A stretch of DNA of 12,173 nt from positions 1 to 12,173 of the forward strand of contig JAISGW010000126.1 of NCBI GenBank assembly GCA_031262895.1, in the 5' to 3' direction. Shown in pieces: positions 1 through 9,000 of this stretch; the first letter of the stretch is position 1; each line of letters begins with the position of its first letter. Under the pieces are notes generated by a model. That model was not told the origin of the DNA and did not search any database. It worked only from the letters and a program-made list of their open reading frames with translations. Made by a program: the position numbers and the translations under genes. This DNA is from Tannerella sp. (GTDB taxonomy: Bacteria; Bacteroidota; Bacteroidia; Bacteroidales; Tannerellaceae).

Positions 1-1094
1 CGCAGGCCGGTAGAGACGAAGAACAGGGGCAGGAAAAGGGAAAGGGAGACGTCTTCCACCTTCTCGGTCATGATATTGCGGAACTTCAGGTTTTCAGGCA
101 TGACGACACCTGCCACAAAGGCGCCGAACAGGGCATGCAGGCCCAATATCTGTGTCAGGTAAGCCGAAAAGATGAGCACTAAGAAGAGCTGGGCCACCAT
201 CACCTTGTTGATGACTTCCTCGTTCTCGTAACGTTCGCCCACCTTCCGCAGGTAGCGGCGTACGGGAAAAAACATGAACAGCAGGTAGAGGCAGGAAAGC
301 AGCAGGCTGTACGCGGCGCTCGCCATGGAGCCGGCCTGCGAGATGGCGATGACAAAGGCCAGGAGGAACCAGGCCGTGATGTCGCCGGCGGCCGCGCTCG
401 ACAGGGCCAGGGTGCCTAAGTGCGATCGGGTCATCTTGCGCTCCCGGATGATGCGCGCCAAGACGGGGAAGGCCGTTATGCTCATTGATATGCCGATGAA
501 CAGGGCAAAGGGCAGGAAGGGTGTCGTCTCGCCCGCGTATTTCTCGTAAATGAAATAGGCGATCAGCATCCCGACAAAGAAGGGGACGATGGTGCTGGCG
601 TGGCTGATTAGCAAGGTGCCCTTCCAACGTTTGCGCACCTCGGCGAAGTCCAGCTCCATGCCGATGGCGAACATGAAAAGTACCAAGCCGAACATGCTCA
701 AGATGTAAATGTTCTCCAAAGATTCCGGTGGGAAGATAAAAGCGGAGACCCCGGGCGCCAGCTTTCCCAGCACCGACGGTCCCAGCACGATGCCGGCCAA
801 TATCTCGCCGACGACCGTAGGCTGGTGCATCAGCCGGAACAGCCAGGCAAAGAAACGGCAACTGAGCAGGATGACGATGATTTGTAGCAAAAGCAGGCCG
901 ATAGAAGAACGGACTTCTTCCAACAGATGATGCCACAAGGCGTCCACGCCGCCGCCCCCGGATTGCGCGGCCGGAACGCCTGTGCCCGCGGCAGATTGCA
1001 GGGCTGCCCCCCGTGTGGCTATCCCATACATCAACAAGCCGAAAAAGGCAATAATGCACGCATATAAAATGAGCGTCTTTGTCCCTTTATTCAT
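1..1094 (-). CDS. Cation:proton antiporter, CPA2 family (3' end missing)
   Basis: The minus strand reads open from an ATG at 1094 to the window edge, giving 365 residues of a polytopic inner-membrane protein; the C-terminal part lies outside. Members of the CPA2 sodium/hydrogen exchanger family swap K+ or Na+ for protons. Seen: a first hydrophobic segment at about residues 8-25, a Gly/Ala-rich linker, then the family signature QPTVVGEILAGIVLGPSVLG at 91-110, FGLVLFMFAIGMELD at 135-149, ISHAS at 163-167, and a Gly-Asp pair (D238) in the segment where CPA2 proteins carry their ion-binding acid. FFVSTGLR at 358-365 is typical of the later core. The single acid resembles KefC/CHX-type members rather than the Asp-Asp of electrogenic exchangers, so electroneutral exchange is inferred. 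A regulatory C-terminal domain may follow. It diverges from the sigma factor gene and has its own promoter; no functional link to the sugar operon is evident. Confidence 0.9.
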   Translation of the reverse strand, partial: MNKGTKTLILYACIIAFFGLLMYGIATRGAALQSAAGTGVPAAQSGGGGVDALWHHLLEEVRSSIGLLLLQIIVILLSCRFFAWLFRLMHQPTVVGEILAGIVLGPSVLGKLAPGVSAFIFPPESLENIYILSMFGLVLFMFAIGMELDFAEVRKRWKGTLLISHASTIVPFFVGMLIAYFIYEKYAGETTPFLPFALFIGISMSITAFPVLARIIRERKMTRSHLGTLALSSAAAGDITAWFLLAFVIAISQAGSMASAAYSLLLSCLYLLFMFFPVRRYLRKVGERYENEEVINKVMVAQLFLVLIFSAYLTQILGLHALFGAFVAGVVMPENLKFRNIMTEKVEDVSLSLFLPLFFVSTGL

Positions 1095-1118
1095 CGTCTT
1101 CGTTTTTTGGTGTTTTCG

Positions 1119-1149
1119 CAAATATATAATAAAAATACCCGTTTCCAAA
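1119..1149 (-). promoter_or_regulatory. Bacteroides-type promoter of the antiporter gene
   Basis: On the minus strand TTTG (1149-1146) is followed after exactly 19 bases by TATATTTG (1126-1119). This matches the Bacteroidetes sigma-ABfr consensus TTTG-N19-21-TAnnTTTG in both boxes. Transcription would begin near 1112, giving a leader of under 20 bases before the ATG at 1094. Confidence 0.7.
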
Positions 1150-1173
1150 AAAGCATTTGTACCTTTACATTTA
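1142..1173 (+). promoter_or_regulatory. Possible promoter of the ECF sigma factor gene
   Basis: TTTC at 1142-1145, 20 bases, then TACATTTA at 1166-1173. Each box differs from the Bacteroides consensus (TTTG and TAnnTTTG) at one position. Spacing fits, and a start near 1180 would leave a leader of about 10 bases. It overlaps the -33 box of the divergent antiporter promoter. A weaker alternative -7 box is TACCTTTA at 1160-1167, which lacks a -33 partner. Confidence 0.35.
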
Positions 1174-1190
1174 ACAAAGGGATGCAAACA

Positions 1191-1751
1191 ATGGATATAC
1201 ATGAAAAGCGGATAAACGAACTCAAAAATGGCTCAAGCCGGGCTTTTTCCGAATTGTATCTGATTTATGCCGACCAGGTGTACGGTTTTGCCTTGAAATT
1301 ATTGAAATCGACCGCCGATGCGGAGGACGTCCTGCAGGATACTTTCCTGCGCCTTTGGGACAAGCGCGAAGACCTCTCCGCCGAGCGCTCCCTGAAAGCT
1401 TATCTTTTTCAAACGGCTTACCATTTGGTGGTCGATCGTTTCCGCGGGCGTATGGACTCCGTTGAACTGGAAAATTGTATTGAAAGCGAAGCCTATCGGA
1501 CGGCGGCTGACGAAACGGAACGGCCGTTCACCTTGGAAACCTATCGAAAGCAACTGAACTATCTCTGTTCCCGTTTAACGCCAAGACAACAGGAGATATT
1601 CCGTCTCAGCCGCGAGGAAGGACTTTCCGCCGGGGAAATTGCCCGGCGATTGGGCCTCTCCGAAAAGACCGTGTACAACCAGCTTTCGCTCATCCTCCGG
1701 TTTCTCCGCTCGGCACTTACCGCCTTCTTTTTCCTCCTTTCCTGCGTGTAA
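1191..1751 (+). CDS. RNA polymerase ECF-type sigma factor (FecI/RpoE-like)
   Basis: The product has 186 residues, normal for a Bacteroidetes ECF sigma factor. Region 2 covers about residues 18-86: AFSELYLIYADQVYGFALKL, then AEDVLQDTFLRLWDKRE (44-60, core polymerase binding) and SLKAYLFQTAYHLVVDRFRG (67-86, -10 recognition). Region 4 covers about 122-176: LTPRQQEIFRLSREEGLSAG and the helix-turn-helix EIARRLGLSEKTVYNQL (149-165). The short hydrophobic tail ALTAFFFLLSCV is common in this group. The frame is open upstream to 1107, but homology begins only at the ATG at 1191; an ATG at 1182 is the alternative start. Such factors are usually held by a FecR-type anti-sigma factor and released by TonB-dependent transducers. 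The only FecR gene here is 9 kb away at the other end of the convergent operon, so pairing with it is an inference. Confidence 0.93.
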   Translation: MDIHEKRINELKNGSSRAFSELYLIYADQVYGFALKLLKSTADAEDVLQDTFLRLWDKREDLSAERSLKAYLFQTAYHLVVDRFRGRMDSVELENCIESEAYRTAADETERPFTLETYRKQLNYLCSRLTPRQQEIFRLSREEGLSAGEIARRLGLSEKTVYNQLSLILRFLRSALTAFFFLLSCV

Positions 1752-1771
1752 AGGGAGGCCTTGGAAAGGGC

Positions 1772-1805
1772 AAAGCGAGCTACCCTCACAAGGGCAGCCC
1801 GCTTT
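1772..1805. terminator. Bidirectional hairpin terminator between convergent genes
   Basis: A 15-base arm (1772-1786) and its partner (1791-1805) enclose the 4-base loop CACA. Thirteen pairs are Watson-Crick. The two others are A.C mismatches in plus-strand RNA but G.U wobbles in minus-strand RNA, so the minus-strand transcript forms an uninterrupted 15-bp stem. The stem ends in AAA/TTT on each side, giving only a short U run. It lies 20 bases after the sigma stop codon and about 28 bases beyond the isomerase stop codon, where a shared terminator is expected. Confidence 0.65.
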
Positions 1806-1833
1806 ATAAACACATCACTAATCTAAGGACACC

Positions 1834-2688
1834 TCAAAAAATTTCGTTCGTCACCCGGTTGAAATAGGCGATGCTTTTGCGGATGTCGGGCACGGAGTTT
1901 TCCCAGTTGTATTCGTATTCAATGGAGAAAACGCCCTTGAAATTTTGCCGCTTCAATTCCTCCAACATGCCTTTTACGTTTAATACGCCGCTGCCCCATA
2001 CCGTGTCGTGCTGTTCACCCCCGCCGGCAGGTTGGGCTATGATGTCTTTAAAATGCAGGGAAATGATACGGCCCTTGAGTTCTTTCAGACATTGGATGGG
2101 GTCAAGGCCTTGCCTGCGCCAGTGTCCGACGTCGGCACAGGAACCGATAAGGCGGCTGCGGTTCCTTATCTGTGCCAGCAGCAGGTCGGGATTCCAGTAG
2201 GGCGCAGGTTTCGGATGGTTGTGCACGGCCACTTCGATATGGTACTTCTTGACCAGGCTTTCCACCAGATTCCAATCGGCGACCTTGGGTTCGCAGCTGA
2301 TGAACTCCATGCCCATCGCCTTGGCAAAACGGAACTCTTTTTCCCAATCCGCCGGGTTATCGGTCGTAAACACGCCCGTTCCGACCAGCTTGACCCCTTT
2401 CGAAGCAGCCAGTTCCAGGATTTCCTTGCGGGTTTGTGCGTCAAGATTGAAGTCAAAGACCTTGTCGCCCCATTTCCCGCCCAGCTTATGGCCGGGAAAG
2501 ACTTCCATATATTTCAACCCGAGCGATTGGGTTTTGTCGAGCGTTTCCGTCAGGGGGAAGTTATGGAAGGTGTACGATTGCATGGCCAAGTGCCAGCCGT
2601 GTTTTTCCGCTTTTGTTTGCGCGCCGGCCGTCCAGCAGCATAAGAGGGAGCAGGCCATCAGTGCGGCCAGTTTAAATATCCGGTTCAT
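1834..2688 (-). CDS. Exported sugar isomerase/epimerase-like TIM-barrel protein
   Basis: The product has 284 residues and belongs to the sugar phosphate isomerase/epimerase (xylose isomerase-like, AP endonuclease 2) superfamily. Seen: a signal peptide (residues 1 to about 23, cleavage likely after AGA), so the protein acts outside the cytoplasm. The barrel starts at LAMQSYTF (34-41). Candidate divalent-metal ligands follow the family order: E133 in ISCEPK, D186 and H189 in ADVGHW, H212 in LHFKD, and E257 or E259 in SIEYEY; the histidines of VAVHNHPKP (153-161) line the same face. It is the last gene of the operon, 27 bases after the oxidoreductase gene. Superfamily members isomerise ketoses, dehydrate inosose, or, as subunits of C-glycoside-cleaving enzymes, eliminate an aglycone from a 3-keto sugar. 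Pairing with an exported oxidoreductase makes action on an oxidised sugar plausible; the exact reaction cannot be read from sequence. Confidence 0.85.
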   Translation of the reverse strand: MNRIFKLAALMACSLLCCWTAGAQTKAEKHGWHLAMQSYTFHNFPLTETLDKTQSLGLKYMEVFPGHKLGGKWGDKVFDFNLDAQTRKEILELAASKGVKLVGTGVFTTDNPADWEKEFRFAKAMGMEFISCEPKVADWNLVESLVKKYHIEVAVHNHPKPAPYWNPDLLLAQIRNRSRLIGSCADVGHWRRQGLDPIQCLKELKGRIISLHFKDIIAQPAGGGEQHDTVWGSGVLNVKGMLEELKRQNFKGVFSIEYEYNWENSVPDIRKSIAYFNRVTNEIF

Positions 2689-2715
2689 TTTATACAGATT
2701 AATGGTTTGATTGCA

Positions 2716-4230
2716 TTAGGGCATGGGCGGCAGGTCGAAGCCGTTGTGATAGCTGTGTTTTATCCATTCTTGGGCTGCTTCCACGGCATTGTATTCGCCG
2801 TATTTGCGGTCGAAGCGCGGGTCGCCGTCAATGACCTTGAAATGGTCGGAGGTCACGATTTTGATTTTGTCGGCGGGAGAGATGTTGGTGAAGCGCATGT
2901 TTTCGCCGTCCCATTGCAGTTCGCGGTGCAGGCCGTACATGCCGGCCAGCCGGGCGGCCAGGACGCCCATGAGCACCATTTCGGTGAAGGGGCCGGAGAA
3001 GCCGAAATGAGAAGAAGATTCTCGCCTGTTGTCGGGCGATTCCTTGCAGGCCCGTATCCAGTCCTGTTCGTGCGCGTTGGTATCCCAGATATTGCCGTGC
3101 CCGCCCTTGACGCGGGGGATGCTCGGTTCCGGCTGTTTGAAATATTGCATTTCCGAGGCAGGTAGCAGGGTGGGGTTCATGCCGTAACAGCCGGTCATGA
3201 TTTTCCCTTTCGTGCCGATGAAGAGGAGTCCGCCGTTTTCGTCACCCATCATCTGCCCGTCGGGCAGTTCTGCCGGGCGGGGCGGCATCAGTCCGCCGTC
3301 ATACCAATGCACCTTCACTTCGGGCATCTTTACATTGCCTTTCGGCGGCCTGGCGGGGAAGGTATAGGTGATCATCTGGGCATAAGGTGGCGAATAGAGG
3401 TTGCAGAGGGTAGAGCTGGCAATGACGGAGGTAGGATATTTCAAGTCCAGCGCCCAATAGAGCGGGTCCATGATGTGGCAGGCCATGTCGCCGAGGGCGC
3501 CGGTGCCGAAGTCCCACCATCCGCGCCAGTTCCAGGGCGTATAAGCCGGTTCGTAAGGGCGCATCTCCGCCGGACCGATAAACAGGTTCCAATCCAGCGT
3601 TTTCGGTATCTTGTATTTCTGGTTGGAGGGCTGCAGGCCTTGGGGCCAAATTGGCCGGTCGGTCCAGCAATGCACTTCATACACCTCGCCGATGATGCCC
3701 GCCTGTATCCATTCGGCTATCTGGCGGCACCAGTCGAAGGAGTTCCCCTGGTTCCCCATCTGGGTGGCTACGCGGTATTTCTTGGCCAGTCGGGTCAAGA
3801 GGCGTGCTTCATAAACCGAATGCGCCAGTGGTTTTTGCGTATAGCAGTGTTTGCCGAGGGTAATAGCATGGGCGGTGACGACGGCATGTGAGTGGTCGGG
3901 CGTAGCAACCAGGACCGCGTCGATGTCTTTTCCCATTTCGTCGAACATCAGCCGCCAGTCCTTGTAGCGTTTGGCTTGCGGGAAGTCCTTGAAGGTCTTG
4001 TCGGCGTAATCCCAGTCCACGTCGCAGAGGGCGACGATGTTTTCCGTTTTCATGTTCTGGAGGTTGCGGCGCCCCATGCCGCCTATGCCTATGCCGGCGA
4101 TGTTGAGCTTGTCGCTGGGTGCGGCCGTGCCGCTGAAAGTTTTGCCCAGCACCCTGTTCGGGAGGATACTCAGCCCGGCGGCTGCCACGGCTCCCGTCTT
4201 CAAAAAGTCACGTCTTGAAATATTTTCCAT
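2716..4230 (-). CDS. Exported Gfo/Idh/MocA-family oxidoreductase with Tat signal
   Basis: The product has 504 residues. The N-terminus carries a twin-arginine signal, SRRDFLKTGAVAAAGLSIL (5-23), implying export folded with bound cofactor. The Rossmann fold begins at KLNIAGIGIGGMGRRN (41-56, Gly-rich nucleotide loop), with CDVD at 69-72 after the second strand and ATPDHSHA at 109-116. The usual EKP motif reads TQKPLAH (131-137), keeping the catalytic lysine K133 but with Gln for Glu. GALGDMACHIMD (244-255) supplies D248, H252 and D255 of the sugar-binding site. The long C-terminal domain is of the bacterial type. Family members oxidise or reduce a sugar hydroxyl with NAD(P); some instead use a tightly bound cofactor for a redox-neutral glycosidase cycle. 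The gene lies 23 bases after susD and 27 before the TIM-barrel gene. Position suggests a substrate delivered by the SusC/SusD pair; C3 oxidation is an inference. Confidence 0.9.
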   Translation of the reverse strand: MENISRRDFLKTGAVAAAGLSILPNRVLGKTFSGTAAPSDKLNIAGIGIGGMGRRNLQNMKTENIVALCDVDWDYADKTFKDFPQAKRYKDWRLMFDEMGKDIDAVLVATPDHSHAVVTAHAITLGKHCYTQKPLAHSVYEARLLTRLAKKYRVATQMGNQGNSFDWCRQIAEWIQAGIIGEVYEVHCWTDRPIWPQGLQPSNQKYKIPKTLDWNLFIGPAEMRPYEPAYTPWNWRGWWDFGTGALGDMACHIMDPLYWALDLKYPTSVIASSTLCNLYSPPYAQMITYTFPARPPKGNVKMPEVKVHWYDGGLMPPRPAELPDGQMMGDENGGLLFIGTKGKIMTGCYGMNPTLLPASEMQYFKQPEPSIPRVKGGHGNIWDTNAHEQDWIRACKESPDNRRESSSHFGFSGPFTEMVLMGVLAARLAGMYGLHRELQWDGENMRFTNISPADKIKIVTSDHFKVIDGDPRFDRKYGEYNAVEAAQEWIKHSYHNGFDLPPMP

Positions 4231-4253
4231 GTTTTCAGTATTGAATTGATTGA

Positions 4254-6095
4254 TTATTTCCAGAAAGGATTTTGCTTGAGGTTCGGATTGACCAGCAAGT
4301 CCTGCGTACTGAGCGGCCAGTAGTAGTATTTGTCGGGAAAGGAGAAAGCGTTGACCTGCACCTTGACTTGGATGTTGCCCTTGTCGCCTTCGGTGAGGTC
4401 GAAGGAGGCGGTCGAAAGCTTGTATTCAAAGATTTCGTTGTCGGGATATTCGGCTTGTTCCTTGTCGAAGCCCTCGCCGTCTTGCGAGAGATAGAATTCG
4501 GGGATGCTGTCGCCGGTAATGTCAACTGCGCCCAATTGCCCGATGTACATGCCTACGGGGGTAACGGCGGCCAATGTGGCCACCTTCCAGCGTTTCAGGT
4601 CGTCGAGGCGGAACCCCTCGCAAGCCAGCTCTACCCGCCGTTCGCGGCGTATCTCGAGGATGGCACCCTTCTGCGGACCGCTTACGTTAGGATACATCTT
4701 TTCCAGCCGGGGGTCAATCTTGGCCAGCCAGTCGGCGAGGACAGGAGCGGGCAAACCGACGCGTGCGCGCAGCAGGCTGATTGTACGGTCAAGGTCTGCC
4801 TGGGTGAGCGTGCCGAGTTCGGCTTTGGCTTCGGCGTAAATCAGATAGGTTTCGCCGAGGCGGAAGACAGGATTGTCGCTATATCCTTGACCACCTCCGA
4901 GGTCAATCTGATCGGAAGTCAGCGGATAATACTTCACTTGCGGATAACCGCCGATGTTCCAGTTCGGATAGGCGATTTTGCTGTTGCCCGGCTGTTTGAA
5001 TCCCGGCTGCATGAAGGTGTAATTCAGGCGCGGGTCGCGGTTCTTGAAGGTTTCGGCGAAGCCCATCGTGCGGTAGCCGGGTATCTCATGGAAGGGAACC
5101 AAGCGGCCGTCGGCGTCAATGGCCAGATAATCTTCCAGTAGGTCGCGGGAGAGGCCAGTGTTTTCGTTGAAGACGGTTTTCTTGGTGTTGTTCACTTTGA
5201 GGTCTTTGTCGTAATCGCGAAACATGATCATTTCGGGATTCGTGCTCAAGTCATTGCTGTTGAACAGTGCTTCGTAGGCCATCTGTCGGTCGGCCGACGG
5301 ATTATCGGTCGTATAAAGGGAGAACTTCCCTCCGTCCATGATTTGCCTGGCTGCCTCGGCGGCGGCCTGGAAGAAGCGGTCGGCATCATCCAGCCCCAGT
5401 TCGGGATGATACTTGCGCCAGCTGCCTTCCTGCAAGGCAATGCGGGCCAATCCGGCCAAGGCCGTCCAGCGGGTCACCCGCGTATGGCTGACGACGCCGT
5501 CAATGTCAGGCTTGATATGCGCTACGGCGTAATCGAGGTCGGCCATGACGGAATCGACGACCACGGCGCGCGGGTCCTGGGTCTTGTACAGGTCTTCCGT
5601 GTCGGTCGTTTTCAAGGCGTGGCTGTACCAGGGGACATCGGAATAACGCTTCACCATGTCGTAATAGAAGAAGGCGCGGAAGAAACGGGCGATGCCCACA
5701 TAATGGGCTATCTCGGCGGTATCGCCCTTGACGGCACCCACATGGTCCAGCATGAAATTGATGTTGCGCAGGTTCTTCCAATAGGAACTCCATTGGGCGA
5801 CCGTTTCGGGATTGATGGCTCCGCGCATCATCATGTAGGCGTCGTCCTTGTCCGAATTGATGGCAATCACATTGTCCGAGCCGCGGTCGTTGACCGGGTC
5901 GCTCAGATAAGTGTAGAAGCTGTTCGTGTACAACTCCAAATCTTCTGGCGTGGAGAAGAAGGCTTCCGCCGTGATGGAGGTCTCGGGATACTGGTCGAGG
6001 AAGGAGTCATTGCATCCCGGCAAGCCTGCCAGTGCCAGCCCGCAGGCCAGTGTTTCCCAAATGCGATTCTTATAGGTTCGTTTCATTAGGTTCAT
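4254..6095 (-). CDS. SusD/RagB-family outer-membrane glycan-binding lipoprotein
   Basis: The product has 613 residues, at the long end for SusD-like proteins. It is a surface lipoprotein that lids the SusC channel and captures the ligand. Seen: a lipoprotein signal ending in LPGC, with the lipidated cysteine at 28, followed by NDSFLDQYPET, the classic SusD opening. A TPR-rich N-terminal half follows; the C-terminal SusD/RagB region includes FRLGETYLIYAEAKAELG, DRTISLLRARVGLP and EIRRERRVELACEGFRLDD, all strongly typical. The end FWK, with NPNLKQNPFWK before it, is also usual. Two Met codons are possible starts: 6095, 3 bases after the susC stop codon, and 6086 (MKRTYKNR), which gives a more standard signal peptide. 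Close spacing implies translational coupling with susC. The ligand cannot be deduced from sequence. Confidence 0.95.
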   Translation of the reverse strand: MNLMKRTYKNRIWETLACGLALAGLPGCNDSFLDQYPETSITAEAFFSTPEDLELYTNSFYTYLSDPVNDRGSDNVIAINSDKDDAYMMMRGAINPETVAQWSSYWKNLRNINFMLDHVGAVKGDTAEIAHYVGIARFFRAFFYYDMVKRYSDVPWYSHALKTTDTEDLYKTQDPRAVVVDSVMADLDYAVAHIKPDIDGVVSHTRVTRWTALAGLARIALQEGSWRKYHPELGLDDADRFFQAAAEAARQIMDGGKFSLYTTDNPSADRQMAYEALFNSNDLSTNPEMIMFRDYDKDLKVNNTKKTVFNENTGLSRDLLEDYLAIDADGRLVPFHEIPGYRTMGFAETFKNRDPRLNYTFMQPGFKQPGNSKIAYPNWNIGGYPQVKYYPLTSDQIDLGGGQGYSDNPVFRLGETYLIYAEAKAELGTLTQADLDRTISLLRARVGLPAPVLADWLAKIDPRLEKMYPNVSGPQKGAILEIRRERRVELACEGFRLDDLKRWKVATLAAVTPVGMYIGQLGAVDITGDSIPEFYLSQDGEGFDKEQAEYPDNEIFEYKLSTASFDLTEGDKGNIQVKVQVNAFSFPDKYYYWPLSTQDLLVNPNLKQNPFWK

Positions 6096-6098
6096 TGA

Positions 6099-9000
6099 TT
6101 AGAAGGTGACATTTAATCCGAAAGAGAGGCTGCGTTGTATGGAGTAGTTCATGCCGCCGCCATTGGCCGCGCGGCCGGCAATTTCCGGGTCCACATGATA
6201 GAAGGAAGGCAGCTTGGAAAAAGTCAGCAGGTTTTCCGCGCTGAAGAAGAGGCGCAGCCGGTTCAGTTTGATTTTGCTGATGAGTGCCTGGGGAATGGTA
6301 TAGCCCAGGGTCAGGTTCTTCAAACGGATATAGGCTGCGTTGAGCAGGTATTTGGTTTGTACGGCGGCCAATTCGCGGTCGGGCACGTCGGCAATGCCCG
6401 GCTTGAGGCGCGGGTAATAGGTATCCGGATTACTTTCCGACCAGATGTTGTGGTAAAGCTGGGGCGTCAGGTGTGTCCATTGGGTAGCGAAGTAGCTGTA
6501 AAACTCGTAGTCCACATTGGAACTGCTCACCGCACCGGTAGTCGGATAGAACTGCCGTTTGCCTACGCCTTGGAAGAAGGCGGAGAGGTCGAAGCCATTC
6601 CATTGGGCACCCAGGTTAAGGCCGAAGGTGTAGCGCGGCTCCGAATTGCCGATGATGCTGTAATCGCCGTGGTCTTTCAAGGTCCATTCTCCTTTGCTGA
6701 TAACGTGGTCGCCGTTGAGGTCCTTGAACTTCAGGTCGCCCGGTTCAAGCGGATAGGCCGTGGAAGAGACGAGCGACTGGTCGGCGTGTTTTTTGATTTC
6801 GGCCTCATCCTTAAAATAGCCTTCGGTGGTCAAGCCCCAGATTTCGCCTATGGTTTCGCCTACATAATAGTTGGTCGGATTGCCCGAGAGGTCAGCGAAG
6901 TAATTCGACAGGCCGCCGGTCGGATTGTCGAAGCGGGTGATTTTCGTCCGGTTGTCGGAGAGCACGAAGGAAGCATTGTAAGTGAAAGTCTTGCCCGCCA
7001 GCTTGACATTGTCGCGCCATCCGAGGGTCAGCTCCCAACCTCTGGTTTGCAGGTCGGCGGCATTTTCTTTCGGTTCGGCGGCGCCCAGGACACCCGGCAG
7101 GGTCTTGCCTTTGGTAAGCATGTCCTTGGTGTCCCGTATATAATAGTCGCCCGTAAAACTCAGCCGGTTATTCAGGAAGTTGAGGTCTAAGCCGAGGTTC
7201 TTGGTACGCACTTTTTCCCAGGTGAAACTGCCGGAGACGAGGGTAGTCGGTGCGGATACCTTGTCGACGATGGCGCCGTCGAGCAACATCTGGGTGACAC
7301 GGCCTTTGGACATGGTTTCCATATAGCCGTAAATAGATGTAGCCTGATTGGCCAGCTGCCCGTAAGAGAGGCGTACTTTCAAATGGCTGACCACCGGCAA
7401 GAGCGGGCGGAAGAAAGGCTCGTTGGAGGCGACCCAAGCCAGAGAAGCCGAAGGGTTGAACACGAAGCGGTCGTTCTTCGGAAAACGGGAAGAGCCGTCA
7501 TAACGTCCGTTGAACTCGGCGATGTAGCGGTTGTCGAAGATGTAATTCACCCGTCCGAAGGCGCTGCGCATGGCCCAGGTGGAGATGCCCTCCGAGGTCG
7601 TGATATTGCCCGTGGCCAGTTGCGGCGTGGGATAGGTTGTCGTAATCAATCCGTTGCGGGTCGTCGAAGCCGTCTCGTCGCGGTAATGTTCCTGGCTGTA
7701 ACCGAGCACGACGCTGAGGTTATGCTTCCCGCCGAAGGTCTTGACGAAGCTGGCATAAGCATCCCAGTAAGTTTTGGACAGGTCGTTATAGGCGCGGGTG
7801 ACTGTCGAGCCGCTACCATAGGTATAGGGCAGGTCCGGCCCACGTTTATACGGGACTTCCGTATTGAAAGACTTGTCACCCTGATGCGCCAGGGTGTAGG
7901 CGAAGTTCCCGTTGAAGAAGAGGACGTCTTTGATGGCGTCAATACGTGTATTTATCTGCGTTTGGAAATTGTTGTAAATGGTCGTCGCCAGTCCGCCGTC
8001 CTTGAGGTCGCCCACCGTCATGGCTCCGGCCGAAGCGTAAGTGCCTTCCGGGTTGTAAATGGCCTCGTAAGTGCCCATGGTTTGCGGAGTGAAATAGAAA
8101 TAGTTGCCCAGGGCATTGGGGCGGTCGTAAGTGTTCCGCATGAAGCTGGTATTGTTGCCCAGCGTCCACCAGTCGGTCAGTTTGTAGTTCACCTTGCTGC
8201 GTAGGTTATAGCGGTTGTAATCTTCCTTGGCGGGCCGCAGCAGGCCGTCGTTATAGAAGTAGTTGCCCGAGAAGAGGTAGCTGGCTTTGTCGGTTTTTCC
8301 CGAGATGTTTATGTCGTGCTGGGTGCCGAAGGAGCTGTTCTTGAATATCTGGTCGTACCAGTTCGTACTCTCGAAATAAGTCCATGAGCCGTTGAAGAGC
8401 ATGTACTTGGGCAACGAAGGGTCTTGGCTTACCTGTTTGGCATAGTCGATAATTTGGTCGGGGAACTGGTAGGAACCCATCTGGTTCAGGTAATACATAT
8501 TGGCATAGGGATCGGCTACAATTTCCGGGCGGGTAGTAGGCGATTTGAAAACGAAGCTGTTGTTGTAGCTGACCTGTATTTTGTCGCTTTCTCCCGACTT
8601 GGTCGTCACAAGGATGACGCCGAAAGCGGCCCGTGAGCCGTAGATGGCCGAGGCCGAGGCGTCCTTCAATACGGAAATGTTCTCAATGTCGTTTGAGTTG
8701 AGGTTGTTCAGCGTCGTGGCATCGGAGACAATGCCGTCGATGACGATCATCGGGCCGTCGTTGTCGTTGATGGATGTATAGCCGCGGATATTATAGGTAG
8801 GCGCGGCGTTCAATTGGCCGGTGCCCACGTTAACGAAGAGGTTGCCCACCGTCCCTTGCAGGGCTTGGCCGATATTTTCTACGGGTCGGTCTTGCAAGGC
8901 TTTCGAGCTAACGGTACCGATAGACCCGGAAAGGTTCACCTTCTTTTGTACACCGAATCCGACAACGACCACTTCGTCGAGGTTTTGTGCGTTCTCGTGC

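Noticed and set aside
94..1059. A 321-residue minus-strand open frame
   Set aside because: It is an out-of-frame shadow of the antiporter: rich in Arg, His and Pro with no family resemblance, while the neighbouring frame gives a clear CPA2 protein from 1094 to the window edge.
1107..1190. Upstream extension of the sigma factor to an ATG at 1107
   Set aside because: The extra 28 residues match nothing in the family and would overlap both candidate promoters; homology starts after the ATG at 1191.
2616..2688. Lipoprotein signal in the TIM-barrel protein (Cys at 13, 17 and 18)
   Set aside because: None of these cysteines follows a normal lipobox; an ordinary signal peptide cleaved after AGA fits better.
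4272..5141. A 289-residue plus-strand frame opposite susD
   Set aside because: Antisense shadow of a well-recognised SusD gene; no start context or family similarity.
6135..8204. Long plus-strand frames (351 and 273 residues) opposite susC
   Set aside because: Both are antisense to conserved SusC barrel coding sequence and arise from its codon pattern.
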